A stretch of 64,000 nt of DNA from UBA1876 sp003446665 (GTDB lineage: Bacteria > Synergistota > Synergistia > Synergistales > Thermovirgaceae): the NCBI GenBank assembly GCA_040616305.1, contig CP159918.1, positions 2,139,406 to 2,203,405 of the forward strand, given 5' to 3'. The translations under genes were made by a program, and so were the position numbers. Below the pieces are notes generated by a model. It did not search any database, was not told the DNA's origin, and worked only from the letters and a program-made list of their open reading frames with translations. Each line of letters begins with the position of its first letter. Position 1 is the first letter of the stretch. Below are positions 1-7,961 of the stretch, in pieces.

Positions 1-264
1 TTTGGCTTCGAAAAAGACTGTATCCTGGACGTGACTCTCCCTCCTGAACATTGGCCTAAGCGAATTTTTCTTGATTTTGAAAGCAAGGGCCTTATCGAGA
101 AAAAGGGCGAACTTCCCAAAGACATCCTCGAAAAGATTTACAACAAAATACTTTTATCGAGCGCATATTCCTACATTGAGAAAGAAAACATCAAGCGCAA
201 CCTTAACCAGGAGCTGGGTCTGACTGGTCTGCGAAAACCGTCGCGGCGAAGACGAAAAAGATAG
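1..264 (+). CDS. C-terminal part of an unrecognised protein, cut by the window edge
   Basis: The reading frame is open from the first base to a TAG at 262-264, so this is the 3' part of a longer gene; the ATG at 31 is probably internal. The visible 87 residues are charged and mostly helical-looking, ending in a very basic tail (KPSRRRRKR). No family is recognised. The next 70 bases lead into a decayed IS110-type end, so the gene's last residues could have been altered by insertions. Confidence 0.4.
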   Translation, partial: FGFEKDCILDVTLPPEHWPKRIFLDFESKGLIEKKGELPKDILEKIYNKILLSSAYSYIEKENIKRNLNQELGLTGLRKPSRRRRKR

Positions 265-331
265 GTTACGGACAATTCCAGCTCCTCGCCAGGGAAGAAT
301 CAGCAAAATCATACACAGCGGGGCTCAAGGT

Positions 332-475
332 TCTACCATTTCAAATGATGACAAAGCTCCGGACAAAGTGTTAGTATCGAAACAGACGGAGGTGTGGCTC
401 CTGGGGTCGGTTATCCCGGTATTCCGGAAATGACCCGGCTCCGATATGCCGCCTCCGTCTTGTCTTTTCGCCCCT
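332..475 (+). mobile_element. Solo left end (bridge-RNA segment) of an IS110-type element
   Basis: From 334 the + strand reads like the minus-strand non-coding end of the complete IS110 element at 14336-14201. It starts with taccatt after a TC dinucleotide, keeps the 9-bp stem agacggagg (383-391) / cctccgtct (452-460), the central hairpin ccggtattccgg and the ggggtc guide (403-408). Similarity fades near 475 and no transposase follows. Inner-loop strands differ from the complete copy, partly in a compensating way. A decayed relative is the simplest reading. Confidence 0.7.
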
Positions 476-763
476 TGACGCGAACCGGGATGATCCCTGC
501 GCGAGGCACCCCTCAAGTTACCCCCCATGTCACCCCTCAAGATATCCTGATGTCCGGGAGGATTTTACCCACCGGGCGGCGCGGCCGCGCAAAAGAGATT
601 AAAACGAAGGGGTGCGACGGCCCTGTCGTCGTGGAAATCAAGTACAGGGAACGGGGTTATCCGCTCATAACCTACCATCTGTCTGTGGACGAAAAGAACC
701 GCCAGCCGGTAGTGGTGGAAGAATGGCTTCAGTGGCGACGAGGAAGGAGAGGCAAACCCCTGG
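476..763. other. Stretch without an assignable gene
   Basis: Between the solo IS110 end and the SWIM gene there is no convincing gene. A + frame running 394-837 encodes a protein-like stretch around 600-760 (including VVVEIKYRERGYPLITYH) but begins inside the IS remnant and ends antisense to the SWIM gene. It may hold a fragment of a displaced gene; I cannot name it. Confidence 0.35.
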
Positions 764-1630
764 TCAGCGGTTCTCCAATTTTTCTTCGATTTTCTTCATC
801 GCCTGCGATGAGGCTTGCTTGTAGAGGTTTTCCATGATTTCAAAAAAGGGTCGTTCCGATCTCCAGAAGGGAAGGCTGCCGAGCCTTTTTGGCAGCGACG
901 CATGGGTACCGACCGGTTTCGAATGCGCGTCGGAGGCTTGGGGCGTTTCCGTCCCCCGCCAGAAGGCCGTCACGTCTTCTGGAAGCGCCTGGAGCTGCGT
1001 CTGTTTTCCGGCATCCGGGGACATGCTTTCGGGCAGGCCGCCCTGCAGCCTGGAAATGAGCTCCTCCTTTTCCATGCCCCTGAGCCTGAAAATCAAAAAG
1101 GGTTCTTCGTCAAAGGCCTCGGCCAAAAGGTAGAAGACGGCGGCGATGTGTTTGCAGGGGCTGGAAGAATCGGGGCAGGAGCAGTCGAAGCGGAGTTCTT
1201 CTTCCCCGGGAAAGAGTGCAAGGCCCGCCTGATGGAAGATTTCCTCGACATCCCGGGGCATTTCACCCGAAAGAAGGGAGGCGGCAAAGCGAGGTTGCCC
1301 CGATAAGTCGGTAATGACCTGTTGCCACTGTTCATCGGGAAAGGTGTCGTTTTCTATCAGGATATTGTAGGGTTTTGACCGCGAACCCTGGACCCGTGCC
1401 CTGACGCGGCCCTTCGCGATGTCAAGGTCGACGACCTGCCCTTTCCGGGCGTAGCTTCTTCCCCGGCCGAGTCTTTCGCCGATTTCGAAACTCTCGATCA
1501 CTTCTATCCACCGTTTGCCCCACCACGTTTTCGCGAAGGCCCCTTTTCTGGTTTGGGCTTTTATCCCGCCTTTCACCTTTTTGGGTTCCGATTTGGGGTA
1601 AAAGTCACCGTAGCGCCGGAATCTTCCCAT
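764..1630 (-). CDS. SWIM zinc-finger protein (partner of SNF2 helicase)
   Basis: About 288 residues. The SWIM motif CxCx(n)CxH is visible as DCSCPDSSSPCKHIAAV near the middle and would bind one zinc and contact DNA or protein. The N-terminus (RFRRYGDFYPKSEPKKVKGG) is typical of bacterial SWIM proteins encoded beside SNF2 helicases. I choose ATG 1630 because GGGAG lies 9 nt upstream and homologues start near here; a TTG at 1660 would overlap the helicase gene. It lies 4 nt downstream of the SNF2 stop, so the two are almost certainly cotranscribed. The cellular role of this pair is not well established. Confidence 0.85.
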   Translation of the reverse strand: MGRFRRYGDFYPKSEPKKVKGGIKAQTRKGAFAKTWWGKRWIEVIESFEIGERLGRGRSYARKGQVVDLDIAKGRVRARVQGSRSKPYNILIENDTFPDEQWQQVITDLSGQPRFAASLLSGEMPRDVEEIFHQAGLALFPGEEELRFDCSCPDSSSPCKHIAAVFYLLAEAFDEEPFLIFRLRGMEKEELISRLQGGLPESMSPDAGKQTQLQALPEDVTAFWRGTETPQASDAHSKPVGTHASLPKRLGSLPFWRSERPFFEIMENLYKQASSQAMKKIEEKLENR

Positions 1631-1634
1631 GGCT

Positions 1635-4600
1635 TCAGTCTCCCGCGGCTTCTTTGCCAAGTTTGATCAGGTTCTTTATCTCGTCGTTCGAAAGTTCGGT
1701 CAGGCCGGCTTCGCCTTTGCCGAGAACCTGTTCGGCGATCTCGCTTTTGCTTTCGATCATCCCGTCGATCCGCTCCTCCAGAGTGCCGACAACGACAAAT
1801 TTGTGGACCAGCACGTTCTTTTTCTGCCCGATCCTGAAGGCCCTGTCGGTGGCCTGGTTCTCCACGGCGGGGTTCCACCACCTATCATAGTGGAAGACGT
1901 GGTTGGCCCTGCTGAGGTTGAGGCCCGTCCCGCCGGCCTTGAGGGAAAGGATAAATATTTGCGGGGCGTCCCGGTCTTCCTGGAAAAGTCTCACCATTTC
2001 GTCACGTCTTTTCCTGTCCGTGGAGCCGCAAATGTAGAAGACATCTTCCATGAACTCCTCCACAAGACTTTGCTGAAGCATCCGGCCCATTTCGGCGTAC
2101 TGGGTAAAAACAAGGGACCGTTCGCCCCTTTCCCGTATTTCATGAAGCATTTCGAAAAGGCGGCTCTGTTTGCCTGACCGCTCCGGGACGGGTTTTTCGT
2201 CTTTTGCGTACTGAGCGGGGTGGTTGCAGATCTGTTTCAGCCTGGTGAGGGTGGAAAGGATCAGCCCTTTTCTTTCCATGCCTTCGGAGCTTTCGATCTT
2301 TTCTTCCACCTCGTCGAGAACGGCCTTGTAGAGGGAGACCTGCTCCCGGGTAAGGTTGCAGTATTCCCTGGTCTCGATTTTTTCGGGCAGGTCGGTGATG
2401 ACTGATCTGTCCGTCTTGAGGCGCCTGAGGATGAAGGGTGCGGTGATTTTTTTGAGTCTCGAAGCGGCTTCCTGATCTTTCCACACCTGGATGGGTCTGT
2501 GGAAGTTGGCCCTGAAGTATGAATAGTTTCCGAGCAGGCCGGGATTGAGGAAGTCCATTATGGACCACAGGTCGCCCACGTGGTTTTCGACCGGGGTGCC
2601 CGTCAGGGCGATGCGGCAGTCTGCCGGGACGGCGCGGCTCGCCCTGGCTCTTTTGGTTTCATGGTTCCGTATGTTCTGGGCCTCGTCGAGCACGATCCCG
2701 GCCCAGGAGACCTCCCTGAGAAAGTCGATGTCCCTCGTGAGGAGGCCGTAGCTGGAAAGGACCATGGCATGTCTGGCCGCCTCCTTTTGGAAGCGCTCCT
2801 TTTTTCTCCTGTCCGATCCGTGATGGACCAGCACATCGAGGCGGGGGGTGAATTTTTCGGCTTCCCTCTTCCAGTTGTTCACTACCGACGTTGGGCATAT
2901 CAGGAGGAAGGGCCTTTCCTCCCCTTCTTCCCTTTTCTTCTGGATGAGGGCAAGGGTCTGGATGGTTTTCCCGAGTCCCATATCGTCGGCAAGGCACGCT
3001 CCCAGTCCCGTCTCCTGCATAAAGTCGAGCCATGAGTATCCCCGCCTTTGATAGGGACGAAGCTCGCCGTTGAGCCCTTCGGGCGGGTTCTTGACCTCGA
3101 GTTTTTCGCCCTTTTTGAGCTTGTCGAGCACCTTTTTGAGCCAACCGTCGGTTTCGATGCCCTCTATGGGAAAGCCCCCGACCTCGCCTTCTTCACCCAG
3201 GCTCATTTTCAGGACTTCCCTGCCCGAGAGGGCGCCTTCTTTCTGCCTGCGCAGAAAATCTATCGCCGCCTTGATGCCCTCCTCGCTGATATAGGTCCAC
3301 TGCCCCCTGAGCCGGACAAGGGGAGACTTGAGACGGGCCAGTTCTTCCAGCTCCTCGAGGGACAGTTCCTCGCCCTCGTAGCAAAACCGGTAGTTAAACT
3401 CAAAAAGCGAATCCAGGGAAAATCCCCCCGGGCTTTCACCCGGCGTCGTCTTGACTTTGACCTTGATCCGCGGTTTTTGGCCCGGTGCCTTGTTGACCCA
3501 CCAGGAGGGAAGCATGAGGGTGAAGCCGGCTTGTGCGAGTTTTTCGGCACTTTCATTGAGGAAATCAAGGATTCCCTCGTTGTCGGCATGAAAACCTCCG
3601 GGATCCTTGCTTTCAAGGCTTTCGGCGATGGGCGGGCAGATTCTCGCCGCCTGGCCGAGCACGGTGTACAGATATTCCCTGACATCGGGACCGTATTTTT
3701 GAAGCTCCCGGCTACCAGGGCTTTCGGGGTCCCACAGCCGGGACAGGGGGACCTGGAGCGTCGGGTCGGCTTTTGGCCGGACGATATACTCCACTTTCCA
3801 GAGGGGCTCCTTTTCTTTCGGGGCTTCTGTGTCGGGCTCGTGAAGGCGAAGGCAGAACTGAAAGGGAGACCGGCGCACCAGGACCAGCTTTCTCTGCCAC
3901 TGGTCAACCTGGTTTTTGAATTCGGCCACTGCGGCGGCAGGGCCTTTGATAACGGGGTCTTGTGAGGTGAGGGCGTGTATCCAGGCATCGTGAATGCTCG
4001 GGAAACCTTTTTCTCCCTCTTCAGGCCGTTGATCTTTTGCATTTCCCGCGGATTCGCGGACAAGGTGGTCCGTCATGTGCGCCACGAGGTTTTTTGCCGT
4101 TTCAAGGGGGGAGTAACGGGGTGGTTTTTCACCTGCGAGGGTCAGGCACCGGCAGATGCCTGGCATGGAGTCGCCGAGTTTCCGGATTTTGGCTTCCTGT
4201 TCGTTGTCCGGCATGGGAATCCAGCGAGCTTCCTGTCCCTTTTCGCCCTCGGCCACCCCGGGCAGGAAGTTTTCGCCCACAACGATATCGAGGACACAGG
4301 TCCATACAGCGCCGATCCATGTAAGGGAAGAGCCCGGGACAATCTTTTCGCCCCGCCCGTTTTGTGCTTCGGCGATGGAACAAAGCCAGATCAATTCTTC
4401 CGTATCAAGGGGCCTTGCCATCGTCCGCCAGGGCTTGATGCGGATCTTGTACCTTCGATCCACCTCGTCGTCATACCTGAGGAAGGACCGCACGGGCCGG
4501 CTGCCCCTTGAGGGAAGCCACAAGGTGACGGGCAGGGTGTTTTGCTTGTTGACCCTAAACCCGGGAAGAACGGGTTTTATGGCTTTTTGCAGGCAGGCGA

Positions 4601-4733
4601 CGCCGGGGTCGTAGGGGTACCAGGCGGGATCCCCTGAAAGGTCGGTCGTCCCCACCTTTGGGGCTTCGCCGCCTGCCAGTTCGGACCACAGGTACGGGGC
4701 CCCGTCGAGCAGTGACACGTGAAGACAGATCAT
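1635..4733 (-). CDS. SNF2-family DNA-dependent ATPase/helicase
   Basis: 1032 residues. The N-terminal half resembles the SNF2-associated domain of bacterial HepA-like proteins. The ATPase core follows: Walker A in ADDMGLGKTIQ near residue 583, DEAQ box (LDEAQNIRN) near 683, motif III LTGTPVENH, and the second RecA lobe with SLKAGGTGLNL and QATDRAFRIGQ near 960, an arginine-finger motif. It probably translocates on duplex DNA and remodels protein-DNA complexes. It heads a two-gene operon with the SWIM gene. All catalytic motifs are intact. Confidence 0.95.
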   Translation of the reverse strand: MICLHVSLLDGAPYLWSELAGGEAPKVGTTDLSGDPAWYPYDPGVACLQKAIKPVLPGFRVNKQNTLPVTLWLPSRGSRPVRSFLRYDDEVDRRYKIRIKPWRTMARPLDTEELIWLCSIAEAQNGRGEKIVPGSSLTWIGAVWTCVLDIVVGENFLPGVAEGEKGQEARWIPMPDNEQEAKIRKLGDSMPGICRCLTLAGEKPPRYSPLETAKNLVAHMTDHLVRESAGNAKDQRPEEGEKGFPSIHDAWIHALTSQDPVIKGPAAAVAEFKNQVDQWQRKLVLVRRSPFQFCLRLHEPDTEAPKEKEPLWKVEYIVRPKADPTLQVPLSRLWDPESPGSRELQKYGPDVREYLYTVLGQAARICPPIAESLESKDPGGFHADNEGILDFLNESAEKLAQAGFTLMLPSWWVNKAPGQKPRIKVKVKTTPGESPGGFSLDSLFEFNYRFCYEGEELSLEELEELARLKSPLVRLRGQWTYISEEGIKAAIDFLRRQKEGALSGREVLKMSLGEEGEVGGFPIEGIETDGWLKKVLDKLKKGEKLEVKNPPEGLNGELRPYQRRGYSWLDFMQETGLGACLADDMGLGKTIQTLALIQKKREEGEERPFLLICPTSVVNNWKREAEKFTPRLDVLVHHGSDRRKKERFQKEAARHAMVLSSYGLLTRDIDFLREVSWAGIVLDEAQNIRNHETKRARASRAVPADCRIALTGTPVENHVGDLWSIMDFLNPGLLGNYSYFRANFHRPIQVWKDQEAASRLKKITAPFILRRLKTDRSVITDLPEKIETREYCNLTREQVSLYKAVLDEVEEKIESSEGMERKGLILSTLTRLKQICNHPAQYAKDEKPVPERSGKQSRLFEMLHEIRERGERSLVFTQYAEMGRMLQQSLVEEFMEDVFYICGSTDRKRRDEMVRLFQEDRDAPQIFILSLKAGGTGLNLSRANHVFHYDRWWNPAVENQATDRAFRIGQKKNVLVHKFVVVGTLEERIDGMIESKSEIAEQVLGKGEAGLTELSNDEIKNLIKLGKEAAGD

Positions 4734-4876
4734 ACAGCCGATTCAACTCCCTTTTTTCGCAGCCTTTCGGTGCCCTGCCCGGAATCGGTATCGATGGATA
4801 CCGCCCCGTCATAGACACGGCAATCACTGATGTATAAGTTTACACACATTGCCGTCCGGGGTCACGGTTAACCTTT

Positions 4877-4981
4877 GGGGTCAGATCTTTATTTTTAGGA
4901 TTTCACCATCCAAGTTGAGTCCTCAATGCTTCAGATATGTAGCCGATGTTTAGAAAATCCTAAAAATAAAGATCTGACCCC
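4877..4981. repeat. REPIN: two REPs in inverted orientation with a conserved spacer
   Basis: 4877-4903 reads ggggtcagatctttattttt onward to aggattt, and 4955-4981 is its perfect inverse. The ~51 nt spacer (caccatccaagttgag...) recurs at 7218-7268 with few changes, so the whole ~105 bp unit is the repeated entity. It can fold into one long hairpin. It lies just downstream of the mazF stop. Confidence 0.9.
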
Positions 4982-4993
4982 AACTGGTTTCGT

Positions 4994-5344
4994 TCAAGGA
5001 TCAGTCGCCAGCAGGGTGGCCAGCTTCAGGAGAACATCATCGACGAAGGCCATGTCGGCCTTTTCGATAAACCGGGCGTTTCGGGTGTTCCAGTCGATGC
5101 TTCGGACAGCATCGGCCAGAATGACACCGCGGGTTTTCATGGGGAAGGTGCCCGTCTCCACTTCAAAGGGATAGCCTTTTTGCTTTGTTGTTAAGGGAAC
5201 CGTGATGCACAGGTTTGTGCGGACATTGTATTCATAAGGAGAGAGAACCAGAACAGGGCGGGTTCTCCCTCCGTGTTCGTACCCTTTGACGGGTTTCAAA
5301 TCGACACGTATGATGTCGCCCCGGTCCGGAGCCCATTCACTCAT
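4994..5344 (-). CDS. mazF: MazF/PemK-family endoribonuclease toxin
   Basis: 116 residues from ATG 5344. The MazF/PemK fold signatures are visible: RGDIIRVDLKPVKGYEHGG, RPVLVLSPYEYN, LCITVPLT and a late RGVILADAVRSID segment. Family members cleave mRNA at short motifs and are neutralised by the partner antitoxin. The ATG overlaps the mazE stop by 4 nt (ATGA), which decides the start against an upstream in-frame start. A REPIN follows the stop. Confidence 0.9.
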   Translation of the reverse strand: MSEWAPDRGDIIRVDLKPVKGYEHGGRTRPVLVLSPYEYNVRTNLCITVPLTTKQKGYPFEVETGTFPMKTRGVILADAVRSIDWNTRNARFIEKADMAFVDDVLLKLATLLATDP

Positions 5345-5586
5345 TGCTGTTCCCTTCCGACATCGGGGCCCCAGTCGAATTCGCCAGGACAATTGTCCTC
5401 GGTAATCCGCGAAACCAGGTCTTCCAGGTGATATTTTCTTTCCGGATTCAGGACTATTGAGTTGTCCTTGCCCAAAGAGACTTCAAGAAAGCCTCCGGGC
5501 TTGAGGTTCAAGACCTCCACCACGTGTTTTGGCAAGCGAACGCCTATGCTGTTTCCCCAGCGCGCCAACCGGACATTGTGAGCCAT
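5341..5586 (-). CDS. mazE: MazE-type AbrB-fold antitoxin
   Basis: 81 residues. The N-terminal swapped-hairpin (AbrB/MazE) DNA-binding domain is clear in RLARWGNSIGVRLPKHVVE. The acidic C-terminal half would wrap the toxin. A strong ribosome site (GAGGAGGGGAG) precedes the ATG. It is translationally coupled to the toxin through ATGA. It is expected to repress its own promoter; see the inverted repeat just upstream. Confidence 0.9.
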   Translation of the reverse strand: MAHNVRLARWGNSIGVRLPKHVVEVLNLKPGGFLEVSLGKDNSIVLNPERKYHLEDLVSRITEDNCPGEFDWGPDVGREQQ

Positions 5587-5604
5587 TGTTCTCCCCTCCT
5601 CTTA

Positions 5605-5621
5605 GATATACATAATATATC
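5605..5621. promoter_or_regulatory. Candidate operator upstream of mazEF
   Basis: A perfect inverted repeat gatata-cataa-tatatc lies 18 nt upstream of the mazE start in an AT-rich patch. Autoregulation through such palindromes is the rule for MazE; binding here is inferred. Confidence 0.4.
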
Positions 5622-5692
5622 AAATTTCTGACTCATGGCCCTGTGGGGTCACCCCCCGTTGTTTACGCAAACATGTCATTAAGGTACCAATA

Positions 5693-5727
5693 TTGACACC
5701 CTGAAAATGGCACCTACTAAAATAGGT
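5693..5727 (+). promoter_or_regulatory. Promoter with overlapping palindrome for the second antitoxin gene
   Basis: A TTGACA box (5693-5698) and a TAAAAT box (5718-5723, spacer 19) precede the gene at 5769. The -10 is embedded in the inverted repeat accta-ctaaaa-taggt (5712-5727), a good place for antitoxin autorepression. Confidence 0.45.
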
Positions 5728-5768
5728 CCCGGAAAATGGACTTTCGGAATTTTCAGGGAGGGAACCTT

Positions 5769-6002
5769 ATGCACCAGGCCAAGTTCAGTCTCAAGGAATC
5801 AAACCTCCTTTTTCTTCAAGAATATCGGACCTATGGCTTCAAGGACAAGAGCGAGGTCGTGAGAACGGCCCTGGACCGGCTTGCCGATGATCTCACCAGG
5901 CGACGCCTTCGTGAATCGGCGGCTCTGTATGAGGAAGTCTACGAAGAAGACCGAAAAACACGGGAATGGACGGATGCAGACCTTGCGGAGTGGCCTTCAT
6001 GA
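5769..6002 (+). CDS. Ribbon-helix-helix-like antitoxin
   Basis: 77 residues from ATG 5769, which has GGGAGG 8 nt upstream; an upstream in-frame start at 5736 lacks a site. The N-terminus (KFSLKESNLLFLQEYRTYG, then KSEVVRTALDRLADDL) fits a ribbon-helix-helix DNA-binding domain. The acidic C-terminus is typical of toxin-binding tails. Its stop overlaps the start of a MazF-like reading frame by 4 nt, so it was the antitoxin of a second toxin-antitoxin pair. Confidence 0.75.
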   Translation: MHQAKFSLKESNLLFLQEYRTYGFKDKSEVVRTALDRLADDLTRRRLRESAALYEEVYEEDRKTREWTDADLAEWPS

Positions 6003-6194
6003 TCGCCCTGGAACGGGGGATGATCATAGATGTCCGTCTGCAAACAGCGCCCGTGCATTGTGGTTACCAACGATGAATATAACAAAAGAAGCCCCGTGAT
6101 TCAGGTGGTACCGATCACGGGATGGAGCGAGCGGAAATCCCTGGGGGGCGGCAGAAAAATCAGTAAATCGAAGATCCGGCCCTCTGTTGTTTCA
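5999..6194 (+). pseudogene. Broken MazF/PemK-like toxin
   Basis: The frame opened by the overlapping ATG gives MIALERGMIIDVRLQ. A frameshift then moves the rest (RPCIVVTNDEYNKRSPVIQVVPIT) into the frame read from 6030. The C-terminal half is missing: similarity stops where the convergent AbiEii-type gene ends at 6195. The toxin is therefore frameshifted and truncated, leaving an orphan antitoxin. Confidence 0.75.
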
Positions 6195-6833
6195 CTATCC
6201 CAGGAGGGGGAAGAGCTCCCGCTGGATTTCAAGAAAGCGGCTCTTGATGTTTTCCCATTCGAGGGGCATCCTGAGCACCGGCCAGGGTTCGTTTTCGGCG
6301 TCATCGAACCAGGAGAGGCTTTTTACCATATGGTAGGTATTGATGCGGACATCGGGGTACTTTTTTTCAAGAAGCGGGAAAAGGTCTTTCAGGGTGATGC
6401 CCTGCTGATCAAGAACGAACAGGTCGATGAAGTCCTTGATAGAGCCTCGGTTGGCGAGGGCGGTCCACTTCATGATTGCCATGTCCGTCAGGGAGGCGAT
6501 TCGCAGTCCAGGAACGTCTGGGGGTTCTGTAAAAGGTTCCAGGACGGGGTTGGGATAATGAAGCCAGGTGACCTGGATGTCGCCGATCCACCCGATGAAG
6601 GTCCCCGGGGCGGTTTCGGCCACGGAGACCTCGCCGAACCGTCCCATGCGCCGGGACAGGATTTCGGGGTCGAAGGGCTCGGGGGTGAACCAGTCGAAAT
6701 CCACCGACTCCCTGTGCCCCAGAAGGAGCGCCAGAGCCGTTCCCCCGGCAAGGTAGGACCGCCCGACGGGAGATGCGCAGGCGAGTTTTTCGAGCAGCTT
6801 TAGTCTTGCCGGATCGAGGACGCCCCAAAACAT
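6195..6833 (-). CDS. AbiEii/AbiGii-type nucleotidyltransferase (toxin-like)
   Basis: 212 residues. The nucleotidyltransferase signature is visible near residue 28 as LAGGTALALLLGHRESVDFDWF, with the DxD-like DFD expected to bind metal. The family adds nucleotides to RNA or other substrates and acts as the toxin half of AbiE-type systems in phage defence or plasmid stability. It overlaps the upstream small gene by 34 nt, consistent with a two-gene unit. The partner is not the usual AbiEi winged-helix protein. Confidence 0.8.
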   Translation of the reverse strand: MFWGVLDPARLKLLEKLACASPVGRSYLAGGTALALLLGHRESVDFDWFTPEPFDPEILSRRMGRFGEVSVAETAPGTFIGWIGDIQVTWLHYPNPVLEPFTEPPDVPGLRIASLTDMAIMKWTALANRGSIKDFIDLFVLDQQGITLKDLFPLLEKKYPDVRINTYHMVKSLSWFDDAENEPWPVLRMPLEWENIKSRFLEIQRELFPLLG

Positions 6834-7096
6834 CGCATCTCATCCTCGTCGAGGTGATAGATATTTTTCCAGCACAGCGCCGCTTTTCTGGTCAGGCGGC
6901 GACTGTTTTTGACGACCTGGAGAATCTCTTCGTCGGAAACGATGGTCCGAAGCCAGGCAAGGGCCTGCTGGTCTCCCATGTTGAGGACCCGCTCGATGAT
7001 GAAAACCCTGTGCCGGGCCAGGTCGAGCTTCGATTGATCCACGTCCCAGAAAAGGGGGCGCAGTTTTTCGGGTATCGGCGTTTTCCCTGTCTTCAT
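6800..7096 (-). CDS. Small protein cotranscribed with the AbiEii-type gene (DUF6922-like)
   Basis: 98 residues from ATG 7096, preceded by AAGGAG; a longer frame starts at 7120. The pattern LRPLFWDVD...HRVFIIERVLNMGD...LAWLRTIVSDEEI...SRRLTRKAALCWKNI resembles short helical proteins I remember being encoded directly before AbiEii-type nucleotidyltransferases. It is a candidate antitoxin by position. Its function is inferred only. Confidence 0.6.
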   Translation of the reverse strand: MKTGKTPIPEKLRPLFWDVDQSKLDLARHRVFIIERVLNMGDQQALAWLRTIVSDEEILQVVKNSRRLTRKAALCWKNIYHLDEDEMRCFGASSIRQD

Positions 7097-7152
7097 GGAC
7101 TCCCGCTCCTTCCGGCTCAATCATATCACTCTTCGTGCCGGGATAGCCCTCT

Positions 7153-7179
7153 GGGGTCAGATCTTTATTTTTAGGATTT
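7153..7179 (+). repeat. REP (single, direct)
   Basis: Full-length copy preceded by gtag-like tagccctctgggg, where ccc-tct-ggg can form a small hairpin. A second copy in the same orientation begins 11 nt later with the same lead-in, so this looks like a tandem duplication of one REPIN arm. Confidence 0.85.
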
Positions 7180-7190
7180 CGTAGCCCTCT

Positions 7191-7295
7191 GGGGTCAGAT
7201 CTTTATTTTTAGGATTTCGCCATCCAAGTTGAGTTCTCAATGCTTCGGACATGTAGCCAATGTTTAGAAAATCCTAAAAATAAAGATCTGACCCC
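7191..7295. repeat. Second REPIN, close copy of the one at 4877
   Basis: Arms 7191-7217 and 7269-7295 are perfect inverse copies. The spacer (ccatccaagttgag...) matches that of the 4.9 kb unit apart from a few substitutions. Two such copies 2.3 kb apart flank the toxin-antitoxin and AbiEii genes. Confidence 0.9.
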
Positions 7296-7320
7296 ATCGG
7301 TTTCTCAGCTATGTGAGTGG

Positions 7321-7875
7321 CTAGAACTTCTTGTAGGCGCTTTTGGCGGCACCGCAGACGGGGCACTTTTCGGGGGCTTCCTCCGTTACGGTGTGCCCGC
7401 AGACGGGGCAGATGTAAATGGGGCCCACTTCCAGGTCCTTGCCGGCTTTCGCCGCTTCCTGGGCCTTTTTGTAGAGCTCGGCGTGGATTTTTTCGGCCTC
7501 GTGGGCGTAGGTGAAAGACCTTACGGCCTCGTCTTCGCCCTGGAATTTGGCCGTTTCCAGGTACACCGGGTACATCTGCTCCACTTCGAAGACTTCACCC
7601 ATTATGGCTCCGGTGAGGTTTTCGGCCGTATTTTTGAGGCCGAAGACGCCTCCGGCGGTGACGGCATGGTCGCCCACATCGCCGTCGAGTACGGTGAAGT
7701 GGTTGTTGGCATGTACCTGTTCGGCATAGGCTATCGCCTGAAAGAGCCTGGCTATGTTGGGCATGTTTTCTTTTCTGGCTGTTTCGCTCCAGGTGAGGTA
7801 GCGCATGTGCGCCATTGATTCGCCTCCATAGGCCGAACGCAGGAATTCGGCGGTCATCGCGTTTTTGACAGACAT
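7321..7875 (-). CDS. rbr: Rubrerythrin
   Basis: 184 residues. The N-terminal ferritin-like diiron domain has repeated ExxH-type ligands (AEQVHANNH and HEAEKIHAELY). The C-terminal rubredoxin-like domain has two CPxCG knuckles (CPVCGHTVTEEAPEKCPVCG) for one Fe(Cys)4. It reduces hydrogen peroxide in anaerobes using reduced rubredoxin or NADH-linked donors in the cytosol. It appears monocistronic; the stop is followed by the 7.2 kb REPIN. Confidence 0.95.
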   Translation of the reverse strand: MSVKNAMTAEFLRSAYGGESMAHMRYLTWSETARKENMPNIARLFQAIAYAEQVHANNHFTVLDGDVGDHAVTAGGVFGLKNTAENLTGAIMGEVFEVEQMYPVYLETAKFQGEDEAVRSFTYAHEAEKIHAELYKKAQEAAKAGKDLEVGPIYICPVCGHTVTEEAPEKCPVCGAAKSAYKKF

Positions 7876-7961
7876 TGTAATTCCCCCTTTTTATTTGTGG
7901 TTCTAGTTTGTACTGTTTTTAAATTATATAACGCCAAGGCTTTTGCGCGTCAAGTTTCATG

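Noticed and set aside
394..837. 147-residue reading frame on the + strand with a protein-like middle
   Set aside because: It starts inside the IS110 remnant, ends antisense to the SWIM gene and has no ribosome site or recognised family. Kept only as an unassigned stretch.
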